From the NCBI GenBank assembly GCA_026914155.1, contig JAPPGH010000022.1, forward strand, positions 1-64,000: a DNA stretch of 64,000 nt, in the 5' to 3' direction. A program made the translations under genes and the position numbers. Position 1 is the stretch's first letter; each line of letters starts with the position of its first letter. The DNA comes from Candidatus Palauibacter rhopaloidicola. GTDB taxonomy: Bacteria > Gemmatimonadota > Gemmatimonadetes > Palauibacterales > Palauibacteraceae. This document shows positions 8,586 to 19,005 of the stretch, piece by piece. The notes below the pieces were generated by a model that saw nothing but the letters and a program-made list of their open reading frames with translations, was not told the DNA's origin and did no database searches.

Positions 8586-9080
8586 ATGGACTGCGAGAAC
8601 TGCGGGGAGCGCAAGGCGACGATCACCCTCACGGAGATTGAGAACAACGAGATGCGCACGCTCAATCTCTGTTCGACCTGCGCGACGTTGAAGGGGGTTT
8701 CGGCCGGCGGTGGATCCGCGCCCATGGCGGACCTCCTGGCGCACCTCGGCGGGAGCACCGGGGACACCCTGTTCGATGAGGCCGGCGAGGCGTGCGAGTA
8801 CTGCGGCATCGGGGCCCGCGACTTCCGAAAGTCCGGGAGGCTGGGCTGTCCGCAGTGCTACGCGCACTTCCACCGCCAGCTCCGTGCGCTCCTCCGCCGC
8901 GTGCACGGCTCCTCCCAGCACATGGGGAAGGTGTACGTGAGCGCGGCCCCCGATGCGGATCCGGAGCAGGTCCGCCTCTCCACCCTCAGGCGACGGCTCG
9001 AGCGCGCGGTGGAGATCGAAGACTTCGAATCCGCGGCGGACCTCAGGGACGCGATCCACGCGCTGACGGAGGTGTCGTGA
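8586..9080 (+). CDS. mcsA: McsA-like zinc protein, activator of protein-arginine kinase
   Basis: A 164-aa protein with four CxxC knuckles (C3/C6, C29/C32, C70/C73, C88/C91), which suggest two zinc sites, and a C-terminal UVR segment (about 130-160, RRLERAVEIEDFESAADLRD). This is the McsA layout: in Bacillus, McsA binds and activates the arginine kinase McsB. A GGAG-type ribosome-binding site lies about 10 nt before ATG 8586. The stop overlaps mcsB (GTGA). No CtsR-like repressor gene precedes it, unlike the firmicute ctsR-mcsA-mcsB-clpC operon. Confidence 0.92.
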   Translation: MDCENCGERKATITLTEIENNEMRTLNLCSTCATLKGVSAGGGSAPMADLLAHLGGSTGDTLFDEAGEACEYCGIGARDFRKSGRLGCPQCYAHFHRQLRALLRRVHGSSQHMGKVYVSAAPDADPEQVRLSTLRRRLERAVEIEDFESAADLRDAIHALTEVS

Positions 9081-10168
9081 CGGACGGGCCCACGGCCACG
9101 CCGCCCATCGGGGCCCACGGTCTCGACTGGCTGGATGAAGAGGGGCCCGATGGCGACATCGTCGTATCGAGTCGCGTGCGCCTCGCCCGCAACCTCCAGG
9201 GCTATTCGTTCTCGGCGCACGCCACCGGCGAGGAGCGCGAAGCCCTGCTCGAGAAGGCGCGGGTGGCGACGGAGGCCGCGGGCGTGCTCGAAGAGGTCGA
9301 TTTCTGGGAGATCTCGCGCCTCGACCCGGTGGATTGCCTCCTCCTGCTTGAGCGGCGCCTCGTGAGCAAGGAACTCATCGGCAAGCCCGAAACCGGGCCG
9401 CGCCGGGGCTCGGGCCTCGCCCTGTCCCGGAGGCGGGCGATCGGGATGATGGTGAACGAGGAAGATCACCTCCGGCTGCAGACGCTGCGCGGGGGCTTCC
9501 AGCTCGCGGCCGCGTGGCGCGACCTCGATCAGCTCGACGAGGAGATCGGCGCCCGGCTTCCGTACGCCTTCCACCAGGAGTTCGGCTTTCTCACCTCCTG
9601 TCCGACCAACGTGGGGACCGGGCTGCGGGCTTCCGTCTTCATCCACCTGCCCGGTCTCGTCCTCACCCGTCAGATCCGCAAGGTGCTCGAGGGAATGGGG
9701 CAACTCGGCGTGACCTACCGGGGTCTATACGGAGAGGGTTCGAGGATCGTGGGGAACCTGTTCCAGATCTCGAACCAGACGACCCTGGGGAAGACCGAGG
9801 AGGACCTGATCGACCAGCTCGAACGCCTGGTCGGCCGCGTCATCGGATACGAGAAGCAGGCGCGGGCCGTCCTGCTGCGCGAGGCGCCGAACGTACTGGA
9901 GGACAAGGTGTGGCGGGCCTACGGGATCCTGTGTCACGCGAGAAGCCTGCCCTTCGAGGAGATGATGAACCTCCTCTCCGGCGTCCGTCTCGGCGTCTCG
10001 CTGAAACTTCTGAAAACGCCTCGGGTAGACGTGATCAGCCGCATGATGATCCATGCCCAGACCGCCCATCTCGCGCGCGCGGCCGGGCGCCGGCTCGACG
10101 AGGCGGATGCGGACGCGTTCCGCGCGAGCTACGTTCGAAGAGCCTTGAATGGCGCGGGATCGCACTAG
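9077..10168 (+). CDS. mcsB: Protein-arginine kinase McsB
   Basis: A 363-aa phosphagen-kinase-like protein, the same length as Bacillus McsB. Conserved blocks: VSSRVRLARNL (ATP phosphate-binding arginines), MVNEEDHLRLQ, TSCPTNVGTGLRASVFIHLP (with the catalytic-loop cysteine) and RGLYGEGS. It phosphorylates arginines in damaged proteins, marking them for ClpC. GTG 9077 overlaps the mcsA stop, giving exactly the family length. clpC follows after 36 nt, so marker and unfoldase form one functional unit. Confidence 0.95.
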   Translation: MTDGPTATPPIGAHGLDWLDEEGPDGDIVVSSRVRLARNLQGYSFSAHATGEEREALLEKARVATEAAGVLEEVDFWEISRLDPVDCLLLLERRLVSKELIGKPETGPRRGSGLALSRRRAIGMMVNEEDHLRLQTLRGGFQLAAAWRDLDQLDEEIGARLPYAFHQEFGFLTSCPTNVGTGLRASVFIHLPGLVLTRQIRKVLEGMGQLGVTYRGLYGEGSRIVGNLFQISNQTTLGKTEEDLIDQLERLVGRVIGYEKQARAVLLREAPNVLEDKVWRAYGILCHARSLPFEEMMNLLSGVRLGVSLKLLKTPRVDVISRMMIHAQTAHLARAAGRRLDEADADAFRASYVRRALNGAGSH

Positions 10169-10204
10169 CCGCCGGCCATCACGTCGACGCCACATGAGGC
10201 CCGG

Positions 10205-12694
10205 ATGAACTACAACTTCACGGATCGTGTTCGGAAGGTGCTCGCCATGGCGCGCGAGGAGGCCATCCGCCTCAAGCACGACTACGTGGGTACGGAACAC
10301 ATCCTCCTCGGCCTGATCCGTGAAGGCGAGGGCGTCGCCGCCGCGGTGCTGGCCAACCTCTCCGCCGACCTCGACGAGTTGAAGCGGCTCGTCGAGGGGA
10401 ACATTCGGGCGGGGAAGAGCAGTTCGTCGATCGGCGAACTCCCCTACACGACGCAGGCGAAGAACGTGCTCGAGCACGCGATGGCCGAAACGGAGGAACT
10501 CAACCACACCTACGTGGGAACAGAGCACCTCCTGCTCGGTCTCCTCCGGCAGGAGAAGGGGCTCGCGGCGAAGGCGCTCGGCGAGGCCGGAATCGGGCTC
10601 GACGGCGCGCGGGCCGAGACGCTGAAGCTGCTCGGGACGGACATGCCGGCCGGCGGCACGCCCGCCACGGCCTCCGTTTCCGATCCCGCGAGTTCGTCCG
10701 GCAAGAAGGGCGACAAGAAGTCGAAGACCCCGGCGCTGGATCATTTCTGCCGCGATCTCACGCAGCTCGCGAGCCAGGGAAAGCTCGATCCGACCATCGG
10801 ACGGCTGGGCGAGATCGAGCGCATGATGGAGGTCCTCTCGCGCCGCAAGAAGAACAACCCCGTGCTCATCGGCGAGCCGGGAGTTGGCAAGACGGCGATC
10901 GTCGAAGGACTCGCCCAGGCCATCCAGCGGGGCGACGTGCCGGACAGCCTGAAGCGGCACCGCGTCCTGGCGCTCGACATGGCGGCGGTCATCGCCGGCA
11001 CCAAGTACCGGGGGCAGTTCGAGGAGCGCCTCAAGGCGATCGTCAACGAGACCTCGCAGGCGAAGGGGGTCATCCTCTTCATCGACGAGCTGCACACCCT
11101 CGTCGGGGCAGGCGCGGCGGAAGGCGCGATCGACGCGTCGAACATGCTAAAGCCCGCCCTCTCCCGGGGGGAGCTGCAGTGCGTGGGCGCCTCCACCCTG
11201 AACGAGTACCGGAAGTACATCGAGAAGGACGGGGCGCTGGAACGCCGCTTCCAGACCGTGATCGTCGAAGCTCCGACCATTGACGAGACCGTCGAGATCC
11301 TTCAGGGGCTGCGGAAGTACTACGAGGACCACCACAACGTGGAGATGCCGGATGCGTCGCTCTCCGCCGCCGCCCGGCTGGCCGAGCGCTACATCACGGA
11401 CCGCTTTCTCCCGGACAAGGCCATCGACGTGATCGACGAGGCGGGCGCGAGGTCGAGGCTCGCCGCTCAGGTGCCGCCCGCCGAGGTGCAGGAGTTCCAC
11501 ACGAAGCTCGAGGAACTCGCGGAGTGGAAGGATGCCGCGATCAGCGACCAGGACTTCGAGCGCGCCGCCTACCTGAGGGACCGCGAGAAGGAGGTTCAGG
11601 AGGAGATCAAGCGCCGCCGCGACGAATGGGAGCGCGCGCGGGCCGAGTTCCGCCCCACGGTCGACGAGGACGACATCGCCTTCATCGTGGGCCGCTGGAC
11701 GGGGATTCCCGTGACCCGCCTGAGGGAGGCGGAAACGGACCGCCTCCTCCGCATGGAGGACGAACTGCACGAGAGCGTCGTCGGGCAGGACGAGGCCATC
11801 GAGGCGGTGAGCCGCGCCATCCGCCGCGGGCGGGCGGGCCTGAAAGACCCCGACCGGCCCATCGGGAGCTTCATCTTCTGCGGCCCGACAGGGGTGGGGA
11901 AGACGGAACTGGCGCGAGCGCTGGCACGCTTCCTGTTCGCGGAGGAGAGCGCGCTCGTGCGCGTGGACATGTCGGAGTACATGGAGAAGTTCTCCGTGAG
12001 CCGCCTCATCGGCGCGCCGCCGGGCTATGTGGGCTACGAGGACTCCGGCGCGCTCACGAAGGCCATACGGAGGCGGCCGTACAGCGTGGTGCTGCTCGAC
12101 GAGATCGAGAAGGCGCATCCCGACGTCTTCAACATCCTCCTCCAGGTGCTCGACGAGGGCCGGCTCACGGACAACTACGGCCGGGTCATCGACTTCAAGA
12201 ACACCGTCGTCATCATGACGTCGAACGTCGGGAGCCGGGACATCGGCAGTTCGACGCGCGTGGGGTTCACTGAAGATACGGGCGGGATCGACTACGACCG
12301 GATCCGGGAACGGGTATCGGACGAGATCGACCGCGTGTTCACGCCCGAGTTCCTGAACCGGGTCGAGGAGACGATCGTCTTCCATCCGCTGTCGAAGGAG
12401 CAGCTGGGTGAGATCGTGCACATCCAGCTCAGGGAGGTGCAGAAGCGCCTCGCGGAGGAGCGGCTCGAACTCGAGTTGACGGATGCGGCGATCCGTTTCC
12501 TGGTGGACCGCGGCTATGACGAGAAGTTCGGGGCGCGCCCGCTCAAGCGGACGATTCAGCGACACGTCGAGGATGCGCTCTCCGAGCGGATCCTGATGGC
12601 CGACTTCGAGCCCGGCGACCGGATCCGGGTGGACATCGCCGACGATGAGGACAGCCTGGTGTTTGCCGCGCCCACGACGTCCTCGGCGACATGA
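10205..12694 (+). CDS. clpC: ATP-dependent Clp protease ATPase subunit ClpC
   Basis: An 829-aa double-AAA+ unfoldase. Order: two Clp-N repeats (residues ~1-140, beginning [17 protein letters not shown]), AAA-1 with GEPGVGKT (~221-228), a middle domain with a UVR motif (~427-463) that separates ClpC from ClpA/ClpB, AAA-2 with GPTGVGKT (~560), and a C-terminal D2-small domain. It unfolds arginine-phosphorylated proteins for ClpP. A low-complexity linker rich in Ser and Lys lies near 145-180. The stop overlaps the bamA start (ATGA), tying proteostasis to outer-membrane assembly genes. Confidence 0.96.
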   Translation: MNYNFTDRVRKVLAMAREEAIRLKHDYVGTEHILLGLIREGEGVAAAVLANLSADLDELKRLVEGNIRAGKSSSSIGELPYTTQAKNVLEHAMAETEELNHTYVGTEHLLLGLLRQEKGLAAKALGEAGIGLDGARAETLKLLGTDMPAGGTPATASVSDPASSSGKKGDKKSKTPALDHFCRDLTQLASQGKLDPTIGRLGEIERMMEVLSRRKKNNPVLIGEPGVGKTAIVEGLAQAIQRGDVPDSLKRHRVLALDMAAVIAGTKYRGQFEERLKAIVNETSQAKGVILFIDELHTLVGAGAAEGAIDASNMLKPALSRGELQCVGASTLNEYRKYIEKDGALERRFQTVIVEAPTIDETVEILQGLRKYYEDHHNVEMPDASLSAAARLAERYITDRFLPDKAIDVIDEAGARSRLAAQVPPAEVQEFHTKLEELAEWKDAAISDQDFERAAYLRDREKEVQEEIKRRRDEWERARAEFRPTVDEDDIAFIVGRWTGIPVTRLREAETDRLLRMEDELHESVVGQDEAIEAVSRAIRRGRAGLKDPDRPIGSFIFCGPTGVGKTELARALARFLFAEESALVRVDMSEYMEKFSVSRLIGAPPGYVGYEDSGALTKAIRRRPYSVVLLDEIEKAHPDVFNILLQVLDEGRLTDNYGRVIDFKNTVVIMTSNVGSRDIGSSTRVGFTEDTGGIDYDRIRERVSDEIDRVFTPEFLNRVEETIVFHPLSKEQLGEIVHIQLREVQKRLAEERLELELTDAAIRFLVDRGYDEKFGARPLKRTIQRHVEDALSERILMADFEPGDRIRVDIADDEDSLVFAAPTTSSAT

Positions 12695-15120
12695 ACCGCC
12701 GACGGCCGCCTGCCGGCGCGGCGGGCGGACTGTGGCTGACGGGCCTGATTCTCGGCCTCGCCGCGGCGGAGCCGGCGGCGGCGCAGCTTCAGCTCGACCA
12801 GTCGTCCGTCCGCGTCGACTCCGTCGTGGTGGTGGGCAACCAGCGCCACTCCGCGAACATCATCATCACCCGGAGCGGGCTCCGCGCGGGCAACGTCGTG
12901 CGCCAGCCCCAGATCCAGGACGCGATCCGCCGCCTCTTCAGCTCCGGAGACTTCTCGGACGTCGAGATCGGCGTGGCGGAGTCGGACGATCCCGAGCGCG
13001 GCGTGTTCTACATCCGCGTGGAGGAGCGGCCCTACATCACGCAATACGCGTTCCGCGGACTGGAGCGGGTCGACGAGGATGTGATCCGGGACACGATCGG
13101 CCTCGCGAGCAACAGTCCGCTCGACCCCAGCCGGATCGGGCGGGCGCGCGTCACGCTCCTCGAACTGTTGTCGAACGAGGGATTCCCGACCGCGAGCGTG
13201 GACACGCTCATCCGGCCGGACCCGGCGTTCCCTCCCGACCTGCTCGTCGTGTTCGACGTGGACGAAGGGCCGCGACTCGGCGTCACGGCGATCACGTTCG
13301 ACGGGAACGAAGCGTTCACGGACGCGGAACTGCGGGCGGCGATGGCCACGGACGAGGAGGGGTTCTTCTGGTTCGATTCGGGCGAACTCAAGAAGGATGA
13401 ATTCCGGCGCGACCTGACGGAGCGACTCCCGGACTTCTACCGCGCGAACGGCTACTTCGACTTCGAGGTCCTGGGGGATACGGTCATATCGGACCGCGTC
13501 ACCGGGAAGGGCCGGATCGAGATCCGCGTCATGGAGGGTGCCCGGTATCTGCTCGAGGACCTGAGGATCACCGGCAACCGCGCCTTCCCGCTCGCGACGA
13601 TCGAGCCCATCGTTCGCCGCGGCCAGCACGAGGCGGAAGGGGACGAGGAGTATCCTCCCTTCAACTTCACCGCCTTCTACGCTTCGCCGGCGGACCTCGG
13701 CGACCTGTACCGCAACAACGGATACCTCGGGTCCCGCGTCACGCCGGACGTGCGGCGCGTGGACGTCCCCGAAGGCGAGGCGCCCCGAGTCACGGCCCAT
13801 CTCGTCATCCAGGAAGGCGCGCGGAGCTATATCCGCGAGATTGCGATCGAGGGGAACACGGCCACGCACGACCGCGTGATCCGGAACCGCCTGCTCATCT
13901 TCCCCGGAGACGTGTACTCCCAGGAACGCCTGATCCAGTCGTTCCAGAACATCCAGGGGCTGAACTTCTTCGAGCCGCTGCCGCCGGACGAGGCGATCGA
14001 CATCCGCCCGCGCCCGGACGGGGACATCGACATCTCGCTGCGCGTCCAGGAGAAGCAGACGGGGACGCTGAACTTCGGGATCACCGCGTCCGGCTACACC
14101 GGGCTCGCGGGCTTCATCGGCTATACGCAGCCGAACCTCTTCGGGCTCGCGAAGACGGGGAGCATGCGCTGGATCTTCGGCCGCCGGCAGCGGGACCTCG
14201 ACATCAGCTACTCCGATCCGGAAGTCCTCGGAAGCCACTACTCCGCCAACGTCTCGCTCCGGGATTCGCGCGACCAGTTCACCGGTTTCAGCCTCGGGGA
14301 CCGCCGCCAGAGGGGCGGCCTGACCGAGGTCGGCGTTCCCATCTTCGGGATACGAAACACGCGCGTCTTCGTGGGCTACTCGCTCTTCGACGACGACGTG
14401 CGGGGGCTGGACACGACGAACGTGATCGGGCGGCGGTTCTCGCTCTTCTCCGGTCTCCGGTCCACGCTTTCAGGGCGCCTCGTCCAGGACAGCCGGAACA
14501 ATCCCCTGTTCGCGACGGCCGGCGCCCGCAACCAGATCGCGTTCCGGCAGACGGGCGGCTTCCTCGGAGGCGACGGGAACTACCAGAAACTCGATCTGAC
14601 GAGCGAGTGGTTCGTGCCGGTGGGCCGGCTCGGCGGGGGCCCGGGGAGCACGAGCCCACCCATCGAACTCACCTTCGGACTCAGCTTCGAAGCGGGCCTC
14701 ATCCTGGGCCGGAATCCGTTCTTCACCGAACGCTACTACGCGGGGGGCACGCAGGCGGGGATCCAGTTACGAGGGTACGACGAGGCCTCGATCACACCGT
14801 CGGGTCACATCCCGGACAACGCCCCCTTCAGCGACCTCGACCGCGTGGGAGAATCGTTCTTCCGGACCGGGGTGACTTTCGGGATCAAGCTCACGAGCAG
14901 CATCTTCATGAGCGCCTTCATGGACGCCGGGAACGTCTGGCTGGACGCCAGCCAGCTCAACCCGACGGACCTCCTGGTGGGGGCCGGGATCGGCGCGAGT
15001 CTCGTGACGCCGTTCGGTCCGCTGGGCCTCGACTACGCATACGGGTTCGATCGGCGCGATGTCCTGGGCCGGCCGGATCCGGGTTGGCAGTTGCACTTCA
15101 AGTTCGGACGTGTGTTCTGA
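12691..15120 (+). CDS. bamA: Outer-membrane protein assembly factor BamA (Omp85)
   Basis: An 809-aa Omp85 protein. A signal peptide ends near residue 31 (EPAAAQ); five POTRA-like units follow (about 40-430; first one [16 protein letters not shown]), then a C-terminal beta-barrel with the conserved GLDYAYGFD region and a terminal phenylalanine (FKFGRVF), the usual barrel signal. It folds and inserts outer-membrane proteins, including, presumably, the three DUF5916 barrels later in the window. ATG 12691 overlaps the clpC stop; a skp-like gene follows after 18 nt, a classic bamA-skp-lpxD order. Confidence 0.96.
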   Translation: MNRRRPPAGAAGGLWLTGLILGLAAAEPAAAQLQLDQSSVRVDSVVVVGNQRHSANIIITRSGLRAGNVVRQPQIQDAIRRLFSSGDFSDVEIGVAESDDPERGVFYIRVEERPYITQYAFRGLERVDEDVIRDTIGLASNSPLDPSRIGRARVTLLELLSNEGFPTASVDTLIRPDPAFPPDLLVVFDVDEGPRLGVTAITFDGNEAFTDAELRAAMATDEEGFFWFDSGELKKDEFRRDLTERLPDFYRANGYFDFEVLGDTVISDRVTGKGRIEIRVMEGARYLLEDLRITGNRAFPLATIEPIVRRGQHEAEGDEEYPPFNFTAFYASPADLGDLYRNNGYLGSRVTPDVRRVDVPEGEAPRVTAHLVIQEGARSYIREIAIEGNTATHDRVIRNRLLIFPGDVYSQERLIQSFQNIQGLNFFEPLPPDEAIDIRPRPDGDIDISLRVQEKQTGTLNFGITASGYTGLAGFIGYTQPNLFGLAKTGSMRWIFGRRQRDLDISYSDPEVLGSHYSANVSLRDSRDQFTGFSLGDRRQRGGLTEVGVPIFGIRNTRVFVGYSLFDDDVRGLDTTNVIGRRFSLFSGLRSTLSGRLVQDSRNNPLFATAGARNQIAFRQTGGFLGGDGNYQKLDLTSEWFVPVGRLGGGPGSTSPPIELTFGLSFEAGLILGRNPFFTERYYAGGTQAGIQLRGYDEASITPSGHIPDNAPFSDLDRVGESFFRTGVTFGIKLTSSIFMSAFMDAGNVWLDASQLNPTDLLVGAGIGASLVTPFGPLGLDYAYGFDRRDVLGRPDPGWQLHFKFGRVF

Positions 15121-15138
15121 ACCGAGAGGGATAACGAC

Positions 15139-15747
15139 ATGAACTGGATCCACAGGGGCGCGGGGCCGGCGGCGATGTGCGCGCTCGCGCTGGGCGCGCT
15201 GGTCGCGGGCCCTCTGGCCGGGCAGGAGCCGGCGGGGGCGCCACCGGTGCTGGAGCTTGTCCCGCTGCCCCCCGAGGGGACGCCGATCGTCTACGTGAAC
15301 ACGCAGGCGATCCTCCCCGTCGCGCCCGGCGCCGATTCGGCCGGCGCGGCGTTTCAGCAGCTTTCCGTCGAGTTCGAAGGTGAACTCGACGCGTTCGCGG
15401 CGGAGATCGACTCTCTCATCGCGGCATACCAGCAGCAGCAGTCCCTGCTCGACCCGGCGGGTCGCCAGCAGAAGGAGCAGGAGATCCGCGACAAGCAGCA
15501 GGAGGCGGCAGGGAGGCAGCAGGAACTGAACGTGGAACTGGATCGGCGTCGCGCCGCCCTGCTCGAACCGATCGTGGTCCGCGTGAACGAGGTGATCGAG
15601 GAGATCCGGGCGGAACGCGGCTACTCGATCGTGCTCGACGTCGCCGCGGGCGTGGTGGCGGCGGACACTACGCTCGACATCACGACCTCCGTGCTCGAGC
15701 GTCTCGGGGTCGATCTCGCCGCCCTCTCGGCCACGCCCGGCGGCTAG
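15139..15747 (+). CDS. skp: Periplasmic chaperone, Skp/OmpH family
   Basis: A 202-aa secreted protein with a signal peptide (residues 1-29, ending PLAGQ), a short strand region (TPIVYVNTQAILPVAP) and a long Gln/Glu-rich helical coiled coil (about 75-150), then YSIVLDVAAGVVAADTTLDI, matching the C-terminal strand of OmpH proteins. Skp forms a trimer that carries unfolded outer-membrane proteins to BamA. A GAGAGGG-like site precedes ATG 15139. The acidic N-terminal insertion after the signal peptide is longer than in E. coli. Confidence 0.9.
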   Translation: MNWIHRGAGPAAMCALALGALVAGPLAGQEPAGAPPVLELVPLPPEGTPIVYVNTQAILPVAPGADSAGAAFQQLSVEFEGELDAFAAEIDSLIAAYQQQQSLLDPAGRQQKEQEIRDKQQEAAGRQQELNVELDRRRAALLEPIVVRVNEVIEEIRAERGYSIVLDVAAGVVAADTTLDITTSVLERLGVDLAALSATPGG

Positions 15748-15778
15748 CCCCCGGCGCGAGTCCGGCTCCGTTCCCCGA

Positions 15779-16849
15779 ATGCCGGCGTTCACGGTCGCCG
15801 ATCTCGCGCGTCGCGTGGGCGCGGACGTACTGGGGGATCCCGACCGCCGGTTGACCGGAGTGGCCTCACTCGAGGTGGCCGGTCCGGAGGACCTCGGATT
15901 CTTCGCCCGCGAAGCGATGCGGGAGGCCGTCCGCGGGACACGGGCGGGGGCGGTGTTGACCCCGCGCAGCTTCGAGCCGGGCGCCGTCCGGTTCAGCGTC
16001 CTGAAGGTCGACGACCCCCAACTCTCCTTCGCCAGGATCGTGCGGCTGTTCCATCCGGAGCCGGCGCCGCCGCCGGGGATCCACCCCTCCGCCCGGGTCG
16101 CCGAGGGGGCGCGGATCGGCGAGGCGGTGTCGCTGGGCGCGGGGGTGGTGGTGGAGGACGGAGCCCGGGTCGGGCGCGGGACGTGGGTGGGGCCGGGGAC
16201 GCTGATCGGCCGTGGAGCCCGGATCGGGGCGGACTGCCGGCTCGGCCACGCCGTCTCCATCCTCCACGGCGTGGAGGTGGGCGACCGCGTGCGCGTCCAC
16301 GCCGGCGCGCGCCTCGGGACGGATGGCTTCGGGTACGTGCCGGGGCCGGACGGGGCGCACAAGGTGCCGCAGATCGGCGGCTGCGTGATCGGAGCGGATG
16401 TCGAGATCGGCGCCAACTGCACGATCGACCGCGGTGCGCTCGACGACACGCGGATCGGCGACCGGACCAAGCTCGACAACCTCGTGCACGTGGGACACAA
16501 CGTGCGGATCGGGAGCGACTGTCTCATCGCCGCGCACGTCGGCATCGCGGGAAGCTGCGACATCGGCGACGGAACGCAGTTCGGCGGCCAGGCGGGCGTG
16601 GCCGGCCACCTGACGATCGGAGCCGGCGCGCGCATCGCGGGTCAGACGGGCGTCGTGCAGGACGTGCCCCCGGGAGCGGAGGTGGGAGGAACGCCTGCTC
16701 GGCCCCAGCGGTCGTGGCTGAGGGAAGCCGCACACCTGAGCCGCCTGCCGGATCTCTTCCATCGCGTCTCCAGCCTCGAGCGGCGGTCGGACGCCGACGA
16801 GGATGAGGGGCACATCCGACGGGACGGGCCGGACGATGTAGGCGCTTGA
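15779..16849 (+). CDS. lpxD: UDP-3-O-acylglucosamine N-acyltransferase LpxD
   Basis: A 356-aa left-handed beta-helix acyltransferase with an N-terminal uridine-binding domain (about 1-100) followed by hexapeptide repeats (GARIGEAVSLGAGVVVEDG and onward). The catalytic pair lies in NLVHVGHNV (H237 and H240, near E. coli His239). It adds the N-linked acyl chain in lipid A synthesis. The stop overlaps lpxC (TTGA). Neighbours lpxC, fabZ and lpxA give the common lpxD-lpxC-fabZ-lpxA order. Confidence 0.95.
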   Translation: MPAFTVADLARRVGADVLGDPDRRLTGVASLEVAGPEDLGFFAREAMREAVRGTRAGAVLTPRSFEPGAVRFSVLKVDDPQLSFARIVRLFHPEPAPPPGIHPSARVAEGARIGEAVSLGAGVVVEDGARVGRGTWVGPGTLIGRGARIGADCRLGHAVSILHGVEVGDRVRVHAGARLGTDGFGYVPGPDGAHKVPQIGGCVIGADVEIGANCTIDRGALDDTRIGDRTKLDNLVHVGHNVRIGSDCLIAAHVGIAGSCDIGDGTQFGGQAGVAGHLTIGAGARIAGQTGVVQDVPPGAEVGGTPARPQRSWLREAAHLSRLPDLFHRVSSLERRSDADEDEGHIRRDGPDDVGA

Positions 16850-17694
16850 CGCCGAAACAGCGCACGATCGCGCGGGCCGTGGAGGTCCGCGGGTACGGAA
16901 TACACACGGGCGAGCCCTCTGTCGTCAGCCTCCGCCCCGCTCCCGAACACGGCGGGCTGCGCTTCCGCCGCACCGATCTCCCCGGCGCGCCGGAGATCCC
17001 CGCCACGGTGGGGTCCGTGCATTCCGCCCACCGTGAGACCGCCCTCCGGCAGGGTGAAGCCGTGGTTCGCACCGCCGAACACGTGCTGGCCGCGGCGCAC
17101 GGGTTGGCGCTCGACAACCTGTGGATCGACGTCGCCGGGCCCGAACCTCCCGCGCTCGACGGGAGCGCCGCCGCGTGGTGCGACCGGCTGCTGGACGCGG
17201 AGCCCATCGCGCAGGAGGCGGAGGCGCCGTGCCTCCGGATCGACGACCCCCTGCATCTGAACATCGGGGGGACCCGGTACGATGTCCTGCCCGCGGAGGC
17301 CGGCCGCGTCTCGGCGACGATCGACTTCGACCACCCTCTCATCGGGCGGCAGTCCGCCAGCGCGCGCCTGGACCCCGTGGAGTTCGCGCGGGAGATCGCG
17401 CCGGCCCGCACCTTCGGCCTGTCCGCATGGGCGGAGGCGCTGCGGGAGCGGGGACTCGCGCTCGGAGCGACGCGGGAGAACACGCTCGTCCTCTCCGGAG
17501 ACGGGCTTGAAGCCGGACAGGAACTCCGTTTCCCCGACGAGTTCGTGCGCCACAAGATTCTCGACATCATCGGCGACCTCGCACTCGTGGGCGCGAGGCT
17601 GCAATGTCATGTGGTCGCGGAACGACCGGGACATCGCGGCAACCTGGAACTCGCCCGCCGGCTGGCAACCCTGTGCCGGGGCCGGGAGGGGTGA
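16846..17694 (+). CDS. lpxC: UDP-3-O-acyl-N-acetylglucosamine deacetylase LpxC
   Basis: A 282-aa zinc deacetylase, the committed step of lipid A synthesis. Zinc ligands appear as H79 (TAEHVLAA), H236 and D240 (HKILDIIGD), with the general-acid H263 in GHRGN. The GIHTGEPSVVSL opening is typical. The start is a TTG overlapping the lpxD stop; it places the protein at normal length. This is a stand-alone LpxC, not fused to FabZ as in Bacteroidota, although fabZ follows directly. Confidence 0.95.
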   Translation: MTPKQRTIARAVEVRGYGIHTGEPSVVSLRPAPEHGGLRFRRTDLPGAPEIPATVGSVHSAHRETALRQGEAVVRTAEHVLAAAHGLALDNLWIDVAGPEPPALDGSAAAWCDRLLDAEPIAQEAEAPCLRIDDPLHLNIGGTRYDVLPAEAGRVSATIDFDHPLIGRQSASARLDPVEFAREIAPARTFGLSAWAEALRERGLALGATRENTLVLSGDGLEAGQELRFPDEFVRHKILDIIGDLALVGARLQCHVVAERPGHRGNLELARRLATLCRGREG

Positions 17695-17725
17695 GGGGCT
17701 CGCCTGACAAGAACGAGGAAGGGTG

Positions 17726-18154
17726 ATGGACGTCACCGAAATACTGAACATCCTCCCGCACCGGTATCCGATGCTCCTGGTGGACCGCGTGCTCGAGATC
17801 GAACCGGGACAGCGAATCGTCGGCCTGAAGAACGTGAGCGCGAACGAACCGTTCTTCGCCGGGCACTTCCCCGGCCGTCCCGTGATGCCGGGGGTGCTCA
17901 TCATCGAGGCGCTCGCCCAGTGCGGGGGCGTCCTCCTGATGAGCGGCCTGCAGGACCCCGAGGACAAGGTCATCTACTTCCTGTCGGTGGACGGCGTGAA
18001 GTTCCGGCGGCCCGTCATCCCCGGAGATCAGCTGATCCTCGAACTCGACCTCGTTCAGGGGCGGGCCCGGCGCGGCAAGCTGAAGGGGATCGCGCGGGTC
18101 GACGGCAGGGTCGCGGCGGAGGCCACGATTCTCGGACAGGTCATGGACCGGTGA
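17726..18154 (+). CDS. fabZ: 3-hydroxyacyl-ACP dehydratase FabZ
   Basis: A 142-aa hot-dog-fold enzyme of fatty-acid elongation. Active-site H47 lies in AGHFPGRPVMPG and E61 in IIEALAQ; LPHRYPMLLVDRV is the usual N-terminal block. ATG 17726 is chosen because GAGGAAGG sits about 5 nt upstream; a GTG one codon earlier is also in frame. FabZ shares its substrate, hydroxyacyl-ACP, with LpxA and LpxD, which explains the clustering. The stop overlaps lpxA (GTGA). Confidence 0.95.
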   Translation: MDVTEILNILPHRYPMLLVDRVLEIEPGQRIVGLKNVSANEPFFAGHFPGRPVMPGVLIIEALAQCGGVLLMSGLQDPEDKVIYFLSVDGVKFRRPVIPGDQLILELDLVQGRARRGKLKGIARVDGRVAAEATILGQVMDR

Positions 18155-19005
18155 CCTCGGCCGGCTACGCTCCGGGGCGCCACGCGACGGCCGTCGTCGA
18201 TGCGTCGGCGAGCATCGCCTCCAGCGCCACGGTGGGCCCGTACACCGTGATCGGCCCCGACGTGGAGGTCGGCGAACGGGTGCGGATCGGCCCGCACGTG
18301 CTCATCGAACGGGATACGCGCGTGGCCGAGGATGTGCGCATCGCCAAGGGGGCCGTCCTGGGTTCGGACCCGCAGGACCTGAAATACGCGGGGGAACGCA
18401 CCTTCCTGGAGATCGGACCCCGCACGGTCGTGCGCGAGTTCACGACGCTGAACCGGGGGACGGCCGCGAGCGGCCTGACTTCGGTCGGGGCGGACACGCT
18501 CGTGATGGCCTATGTGCACATCGCCCACGACTGCCTCATCGGAGATCACGTCGTGCTCGCGAACGGCGTGACGATGGGGGGACACGTCGAGATCGGGGAC
18601 TGGGGGATTGTCGGCGGCCTGACGGGCATCCACCAGTTCACGCGCATCGGCCGGCACGCGATGGTCGGTGGAGGTGCGCGCGTGTCGCGGGACGTCGCGC
18701 CGTACACGCTCGTCGGGGGAGGCCGGACCCGCACGTACGGCGTCAACCGCATCGGCCTCGAACGCCGGGGCTTCGAGCCGGACGCCATCCGCGCCCTCCA
18801 GGCCGCCTACCGGACGATCTTCCGGTCGGGCGAACCCCTCCGCGCGAGTCTCGATCGCGTCCGGCGGGGGGACATGACCCCTGAAGTGCGGGAACTCGTG
18901 GAGTTCATCCGCGGTTCCGAGCGCGGCGTGACCCCCACCCGCGTCGGACCGGACGACGACCTGCCGCCGGAGCCGCGCGAGGCGAAGACCCGGTCCGCCG
19001 TGTGA
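18151..19005 (+). CDS. lpxA: UDP-GlcNAc acyltransferase LpxA
   Basis: A 284-aa hexapeptide-repeat acyltransferase, the first lipid A enzyme. Catalytic H126 lies in YVHIAHDCLIGDHV (E. coli His125). FLEIGPRTVVREFTTLNRG and the TYGVNRIGLERRGF block of the C-terminal domain are characteristic. It is slightly longer than E. coli LpxA (262 aa), with an Asp/Pro/Glu-rich tail (about 262-284). GTG 18151 overlaps the fabZ stop; its own stop overlaps the oxidoreductase (GTGA). Confidence 0.95.
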   Translation: MTSAGYAPGRHATAVVDASASIASSATVGPYTVIGPDVEVGERVRIGPHVLIERDTRVAEDVRIAKGAVLGSDPQDLKYAGERTFLEIGPRTVVREFTTLNRGTAASGLTSVGADTLVMAYVHIAHDCLIGDHVVLANGVTMGGHVEIGDWGIVGGLTGIHQFTRIGRHAMVGGGARVSRDVAPYTLVGGGRTRTYGVNRIGLERRGFEPDAIRALQAAYRTIFRSGEPLRASLDRVRRGDMTPEVRELVEFIRGSERGVTPTRVGPDDDLPPEPREAKTRSAV

